Shown: positions 14,452 to 20,094 of the stretch, piece after piece | How positions within the stretch are numbered: the stretch's first letter is position 1 | Layout: each line of letters starts with the position of its first letter | Origin: Anaeromyxobacter dehalogenans | GTDB lineage: Bacteria; Myxococcota_A; UBA9042; DTJE01 | DNA length: 20,094 bases | Reading direction: 5' to 3' | Assembly (NCBI GenBank): GCA_020722625.1 | Contig: DYKK01000004.1 | Coordinates: 1 to 20,094 of the forward strand | Program-made: the position numbers and the translations under genes | The notes under the pieces: model-generated | Seen by the model: the letters and a program-made list of their open reading frames with translations, nothing else | What the model was told of the DNA's origin: nothing | The model's database searches: none

Positions 14452-16378
14452 TCGAGGCCGGGACACCATCGTCCGCGGACATCGAGGTCATCCTCGAGTC
14501 CATCTTGAGGGGCGCGGCCAAGATCCTCGGCTGCACATCCGCGAACCTGACCCTCTTCAACGAGAGCACCCAGGAGGTCAGTGTCCGCGTCGGCACCACC
14601 GCCGGAAGCCACCCAGCGCTGAAACAGGTCGAGGCGGTGGTGGGCGAGATCAGGAAGCGGTCGTTTTCGTTCCGTGACGCTGATCGAAGCCTGGTCTTCC
14701 AGGCGTGGCGCGACCGCTGCGTGCTCGAGACGTCCTCGTTCGCCGAGCTTCTCGGGCAGGCGTTCGACCCCGAGGTCATCGGCCGGATCAGCGCGATGAT
14801 CGGCGAGCACCGCTTCATCTGCGTGCCGACCTTGAACGGGTCACGCTGTTACGGGGTCATCGTGTTCGAGAAGCCGGGCACGCACCCGTTCAGCCCGCAG
14901 CAGCGCGAGCTTCTGCTGAGATACGCTCGCCGCATCGGCGAGATCATCGAAAACGACCTTCGCGACCGCGGACTCCGGATCCCCGCGGGAGGCGACTGGT
15001 CGGTCGGGGGTGTCGTCGCGAGACTCCTGGTGGACGAGGGCGGGGTCGTGGTCGGCTCCGCGGACGGCCTGCCGGTCGAGTCGGCGTGCGGGCCGGAAAC
15101 CGCGTCGCAGCCCCCCCCCGGCTGGATGGCCGCCCTGGTCGCGCGGGCCGGAAAATTCCTCGTTGATCGCGGTGCCGGGCCGCTCTATGAATCCCTCGTC
15201 GAGGCTCCGGCGTCCGAGGGCGACCCGCGCCGACGCCTGGCGGCGGAGGTGTCGCGCATCGCAGTCCGCGGGCAGCCCCTGGCGCTCGTGTCGATCTACG
15301 AGGTGCGCCCGAAGCCGGAGCTTGCGGGACACCAGCTCCTGCACCTCGCGCTCGGCGAGACGGCGCCCGCGGTCCTCGTCGGCCCCGACTACCGCATCAC
15401 GTCGTGCAACGACGCGACCGAGCGCCTCTTCGGCTACCCCGCCGGCGACCTGGTCGGCCGGCCGATCGGCATCCTCTTCCGCGACCCCGAGGAGACGCAC
15501 ACCCTCCTCAACCACCAGTTCCTGTTCCTGTCCGACGGCTACCACGAGGAGGGGACGGTCCTCAAGCACCGGGACGGCCGCGTCTTCCCCGGCAAGGTCG
15601 AGGCCCTGCTGCTCGCGGACACCGCGGACCAGGTGGTCGGCTTCCTGGTGCTGATCCGCGACCGGTCGGCGGTGCTCGACGACCCCAAGGACCGCAACGG
15701 CCTCGACCGCCTCATGCGCCGCGAGCGCCTGGCCACCCTGGGCGAGATGGCGGGACAGCTCGCCCACGAGATCCGCAACCCCTTGCTCGCGGTGGGCGCG
15801 ACCCTCGAGTCCCTGATCCAGGACGTCGCGGAGGGACGCGACATCCGCGACGTGCTCGAGACCCTGCGCGGCGAGGTCACGCGCATGGACATGCTCCTCA
15901 AGGACTACCTGTCGGTCGCGGCGAGGCACCAGGCATCGCTCGCCAGGGTTGACCTCGCGCAGGTCATCGAGGACGCCTCCCGGCTGCTCAAGACCTCCCG
16001 GAAAAGCGCGAACAAGGTCATCACATCGAAGGTCCCGCGGGGCCTGACCGTCCTGGGCGACTACGACGGGCTCAGGCACGTGTTCTTCAACCTGATCCTG
16101 AACGCGCTGGAGGCCATGCCCTCGGGGGGAGAGGTCCAGTGCACCGCGTCCGTCGCTGACAGCGACGTGGCCATCCATGTGGACGACCGGGGCGCGGGGC
16201 TCGCGTGCAAGTCCAGCGAGTGCTTCGAGCCCTTCTTCACCACCAAGAAGCACGGGACCGGCCTCGGCCTCACGGTCTGCCAGAAGGTCGTGGCGGCGCA
16301 CGGCGGGACCATCACCCTGAAGAACCGCAGGGGCGGGGGCTGCCGCGCAACCGTCGTCCTGCCGAGGAGGACGATGTC

Positions 16379-16382
<4 letters not shown>
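14448..16382 (+). CDS. Soluble GAF-PAS sensor histidine kinase (NtrB type)
   Basis: 644 residues from a GTG that overlaps the hpnE stop, with GGCGGAGG 7 nt upstream. No membrane helices or signal peptide are seen, so it senses something in the cytoplasm. A GAF-like domain spans about residues 10-165, an unassigned linker 170-295 follows, and a PAS domain with DATERLFGYPAGDLVGRPI lies at about 303-405. The dimerisation helix carries GQLAHEIRNPLL with phospho-accepting His440. The ATPase has the N box NLILNALEAM (Asn552), the DDRGAGL G1 box (579-585), FEPFFTTKK and GTGLGLTV (603-610). It directly precedes its NtrC-type partner. Its position inside a biosynthetic operon suggests that the GAF or PAS domain monitors pathway flux or an isoprenoid-linked ligand; the ligand is unknown. 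Confidence 0.9.
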
Positions 16383-17788
<1,406 letters not shown>

Positions 17789-17826
17789 GAGCCCAGTTGC
17801 CCCGTCCTAGGCGGGACCTGGGGCTC
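17789..17826. terminator. Bidirectional hairpin between convergent genes
   Basis: GAGCCCAG (17789-17796) pairs with CTGGGGCTC (17818-17826) with one bulged G, and the interior CCCG/CGGG can extend the stem. It fills the 41-nt gap between the regulator stop and the HMG-CoA synthase stop. There is no U-tract, so this is a candidate terminator for both strands, not a certain one. Confidence 0.5.
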
Positions 17827-17829
17827 GCT

Positions 17830-19059
17830 CTACACCATCGCCCGCCGCCCCGGCCGGTCGTACACGCGACGGTCGTCGTGGATGCCCAGGAAGCGGACGT
17901 GGCCGTTGGCCTCGGGGCCCGGCGCCCGGAACGACCCGTTCTTCGACATCGCCTCGCCGGCCCTCCGCAGCGCGAGGTAGGTCTCGTAACCCACCTCGGT
18001 CCTGTGCGCGAGCGCCTCGGCCACCCCGATGCGACCGCGCCAGACCGACGCGTCCGGCCCCACGCTGCCGCTGAAGAACTCGGCGCAGGAGCCGCTGCCG
18101 TACGAGAACAGCCCGATCCGCCCGCCGGCCACCGCCGCATCCTGCCGCTCGAGCAGGGCGGCGAGCGACAGGTAGAGCGAACCCGAGTAGATGTTCCCTA
18201 CCTCGACGTTCGCCCACAGCGCGGGCCCCGTGAGGCGCTCGTACTCGGCGTCCAACGGCGGAAAGTCGCCGTTGCGGCGCGCTGCCTCGCGCTCGTACAG
18301 GCGCCGGAAGGCCTTGTACGCCATCTTCGGGAACGGCACGTGGAACAACAGGTGCGTGAAGTCCTCCCAGCGGACACCCGACGACCGCTCGTACGCCTCG
18401 TAGGTGTGTTCCAGCGCCCGCAGGTAGCACTCGATGGAGTACTTGCCGTCCACCAGTGCCGTGCTGCGATAGTGGGGGCGCCAGAAATCCATCACGTCCT
18501 CGGTGAAAACCGCGTCGGGATACGCGTCGAAGGCGACCACGCCCGGCTCGGTGGAGACGAGCATCGCGACCGCGCCGGCGCCCTGCGTGGGCTCTCCGGC
18601 CGATCCGACCTCGTAGCGCGCGATGTCGGTGGCGATGACGAGGGCCTTGCGGCGCCGGCCGTTTCCCTGGGCGCACCAGTCGGCCGCGAGCCGGAGGGCC
18701 GCGGTCGCGCCGTAGCACGCGTGCTGGGTGTCGAACGTGCGGCACTGGGGATTCAGGCCGAGGAGCCCGTGCACGTAAGCCGCGATGGGCTTCGCCGCGT
18801 CCACGCCGGACTCGGACCCGACGATGAGCATCCCGATGTCGTCAGGGGTCACCTGATACCCGCCGAGGACCTTGCGGGCCGCCTCGGCGGCCAGGGTGAC
18901 CGGGTCCTCCTCCGGGGTCACGACCGCCATGCGGCGGCCGCCCAGGCCCACATAGTACTTGGCCGGGTCGATCCCCCGAGCCTCGGCGAGGGTCTTGAGG
19001 TCAATGTAGTGCGAGGGGATGCTGACCGCGATCCCTTCGATCCCGAACCGGCTGTTCAT
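17830..19059 (-). CDS. mvaS: HMG-CoA synthase
   Basis: 409 residues. It condenses acetyl-CoA with acetoacetyl-CoA to HMG-CoA, feeding the reductase on the opposite strand. The thiolase-fold catalytic set is complete: Glu83 in VGSESGVDAAKP, nucleophile Cys115 in TQHACYGATAAL, and His240 in FHVPFPKMAYKA. SGSLYLSLAALL and GLFSYGSGSCAEFF are the usual C-terminal active-site segments. The length agrees with bacterial enzymes (about 390-410). GGAGG lies 6 nt before the ATG. The gene has its own sigma54-like promoter and palindrome although all other mevalonate genes are in the divergent operon. A ketoacyl synthase III or PksG-type polyketide branching enzyme is excluded by context. Confidence 0.95.
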   Translation of the reverse strand: MNSRFGIEGIAVSIPSHYIDLKTLAEARGIDPAKYYVGLGGRRMAVVTPEEDPVTLAAEAARKVLGGYQVTPDDIGMLIVGSESGVDAAKPIAAYVHGLLGLNPQCRTFDTQHACYGATAALRLAADWCAQGNGRRRKALVIATDIARYEVGSAGEPTQGAGAVAMLVSTEPGVVAFDAYPDAVFTEDVMDFWRPHYRSTALVDGKYSIECYLRALEHTYEAYERSSGVRWEDFTHLLFHVPFPKMAYKAFRRLYEREAARRNGDFPPLDAEYERLTGPALWANVEVGNIYSGSLYLSLAALLERQDAAVAGGRIGLFSYGSGSCAEFFSGSVGPDASVWRGRIGVAEALAHRTEVGYETYLALRRAGEAMSKNGSFRAPGPEANGHVRFLGIHDDRRVYDRPGRRAMV

Positions 19060-19098
19060 GCACCGCCTCCTTCAAACCGGGTGGCGGTCCTGCCGCCA

Positions 19099-19114
19099 TG
19101 CAGGTTCGGTGCCA
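19099..19114 (-). promoter_or_regulatory. Sigma54-type -24/-12 promoter of the HMG-CoA synthase gene
   Basis: On the minus strand it reads TGGCACCGAACCTGCA: GG (19113-19112) and GC (19101-19100) are 10 nt apart, and TGGCAC is the exact -24 consensus. The start is predicted at 19088, giving a 29-nt leader with a GGAGG site, nearly the same leader as the ten-gene operon. Confidence 0.7.
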
Positions 19115-19195
19115 GGACAGGAAGGACCTCGGTCCACAGCCTGCCGTCCCGAAACGGACCTGCGTGGCCGCGGACGCCGACGGCCACCCTCCCCC

Positions 19196-19211
19196 CGTGC
19201 GATTTCACACG
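19196..19211. promoter_or_regulatory. Palindromic enhancer-like site, HMG-CoA synthase promoter
   Basis: CGTGCGATTTCACACG matches the other two sites with one arm mismatch (TCACAC for TCGCAC). Its centre is about 115 bp upstream of the predicted sigma54 start at 19088, within the usual range for NtrC-type enhancers. It lies 29 bp beyond the cyclase stop. Confidence 0.65.
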
Positions 19212-19239
19212 CGGTGGGCTGGAGAGGTTCGTTTCTGCA

Positions 19240-20094
19240 CTACCCCGACCGGGCAAGCCATTCGGAGATCGCCAGGACCGGGAAGTAGTGGCGGTAGTTG
19301 TCGTAGTTGATCATGCACGTACGATTGAAGACGCCCGCGATGGCCTCCCGCGGCCAGCCGCCGTCCGGGGCCTGCCTCGCCAGCAGGAACTCGATCCCCC
19401 GGCGCACCTCCTCGCGCCCGGCGTGTCCGGCCCGCACCAGGGCCAGCAGCGCCCACGAGGTCATCACGACCTGCCCCGACGGGTGCTGGACGTAGCGCCG
19501 TGTGGGACAGGACGTGTGGTGCTCGCCCCAGGCGCCGTCCGGCCTCTGGTGGTCCAGCAGGAACCTCGCGGCCCGCTCGATCGCCGGGTCGTCCTCGCGC
19601 ACCCCGGCCGCGAGCAGCCCCGACACCGCGAACCACGTCCCGTACGTGAAGCAAACGCCCCAGGAGCCCTCCCAGGACCCGTCCTCGCGCTGCGACGCCC
19701 GCAGGAACCGTTCCCCTCCCCGCACGGCGCGGGCGATTTCCGCGTCGAACTCGCCCGGGAAGCGGGCGCGGGCCTTGACGAGCGCCTGGATGCAGGCCGA
19801 CGTGCACTCCGGGAACGAGTAGTCCACCATGATGTCGCCGAAGACCTGGCTCGGGTTGAGCTGCTCGAGCCAGAGCGCGCCGCGTCTCTTCTCGTACGTC
19901 GCCCAGCCGCCGTCGTCGTTCTGGAGCGACAGGAGGAGCCGCACGGCATCGCGCATCCGGTCCTCGGGCACCGGTCGTTCGTGCAGGCGTTCGCGCGCGA
20001 TGGCGATCCTCAGGCCCTCCGACGTGCAGTCGGTGACCGGCCAGCCGTGCAGGCGGGTGGAGACGTCGGACCGGGGGGGAAGCGGCAGGGCCAG
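19240..20094 (-). CDS. Oxidosqualene cyclase, C-terminal part (5' end beyond window)
   Basis: 284 residues are visible; the beginning lies past the right edge. The first segment contains HGWPVTDCTSEGL, whose Asp (bases 20029-20031) is the catalytic acid of oxidosqualene cyclases (DCTAE motif). Squalene-hopene cyclases have DxDDTA instead. Further eukaryote-like cyclase landmarks follow: NPSQVFGDIMVDYSFPECTSA, GSWGVCFTYGTWFA, DGAWGEHHTSC, VVMTSWALLAL and a C-terminal GVFNRTCMINYDNYRHYFPV, where lanosterol and cycloartenol synthases have GVFNKNCMISY. Several QW-type repeats (DDGGWATYE, DGSWEGSWG, DGAWGE, DGGWP) are present. About 262 residues follow the catalytic Asp, close to the roughly 277 of human lanosterol synthase. 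It should cyclise 2,3-oxidosqualene to lanosterol or cycloartenol; the product cannot be predicted from this part. Confidence 0.88.
   Translation of the reverse strand: MALPLPPRSDVSTRLHGWPVTDCTSEGLRIAIARERLHERPVPEDRMRDAVRLLLSLQNDDGGWATYEKRRGALWLEQLNPSQVFGDIMVDYSFPECTSACIQALVKARARFPGEFDAEIARAVRGGERFLRASQREDGSWEGSWGVCFTYGTWFAVSGLLAAGVREDDPAIERAARFLLDHQRPDGAWGEHHTSCPTRRYVQHPSGQVVMTSWALLALVRAGHAGREEVRRGIEFLLARQAPDGGWPREAIAGVFNRTCMINYDNYRHYFPVLAISEWLARSG

Noticed and set aside
19240..20094. Squalene-hopene cyclase
   Set aside because: It carries DCTSE in a GWPVTDCTSEGL context and the GVFN..CMI.Y C-terminal segment, which are oxidosqualene cyclase features; DxDDTA is not seen.

Overview
The window is high-GC bacterial DNA holding almost the whole route from acetoacetyl-CoA to a cyclised C30 triterpenoid. 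The truncated gene at the right edge has the oxidosqualene cyclase signature (DCTSE in place of the DxDDTA of squalene-hopene cyclase), so this looks like a sterol-producing bacterium. A mevalonate pathway, the HpnCDE squalene route, ATGA/GTGA-coupled genes and an NtrC-type regulator would suit a myxobacterial or other deltaproteobacterial-grade lineage. The lineage cannot be settled from the sequence alone.

Layout. 1-690: gene-free repeat-rich DNA. 705-1615 (+): two-gene operon (small helical protein plus a nucleotidyltransferase-fold protein), apparently leaderless. 1616-1907: a hairpin, a remnant of a four-helix-bundle (S23-type) gene and a short tandem repeat. 1908-4406 (-): U32-family protein followed by a geranylgeranyl-reductase-family flavoprotein. 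4581-5462 (-): farnesyl diphosphate synthase. 5463-6002: gene-free, with diverged copies of the left-edge repeats. 6137-17788 (+): one ten-gene operon, idi2 - mvk - mvaD - pmk - HMG-CoA reductase - hpnC - hpnD - hpnE - histidine kinase - sigma54 response regulator. 17830-19059 (-): HMG-CoA synthase. 19240-20094 (-): C-terminal part of an oxidosqualene cyclase, running off the window.

How it works together. HMG-CoA synthase and reductase make mevalonate. The three GHMP-family enzymes and Idi2 make IPP and DMAPP, FPP synthase makes FPP, HpnCDE make squalene, and the cyclase makes the ring system. No squalene epoxidase is recognised here; it is expected nearby or must be replaced by something else.

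Main discovery. Three transcription units (the ten-gene operon, the U32/reductase pair and HMG-CoA synthase) share one promoter design. Each has a 16-bp palindrome close to TGTGCGATNTCGCACA, placed about 98-131 bp upstream of a predicted start point, followed by a sigma54-type -24/-12 element (TGGC...TGC with GG and GC 10 nt apart) that leaves a 28-36 nt leader. The biosynthetic operon ends with a soluble GAF-PAS histidine kinase and an NtrC-type activator that keeps GAFTGA. The simplest reading is a self-encoded sigma54 two-component regulon, with the palindrome as the activator's enhancer site, controlling bacterial isoprenoid/sterol synthesis by a positive loop. All of this is by eye; site counts and binding are untested.
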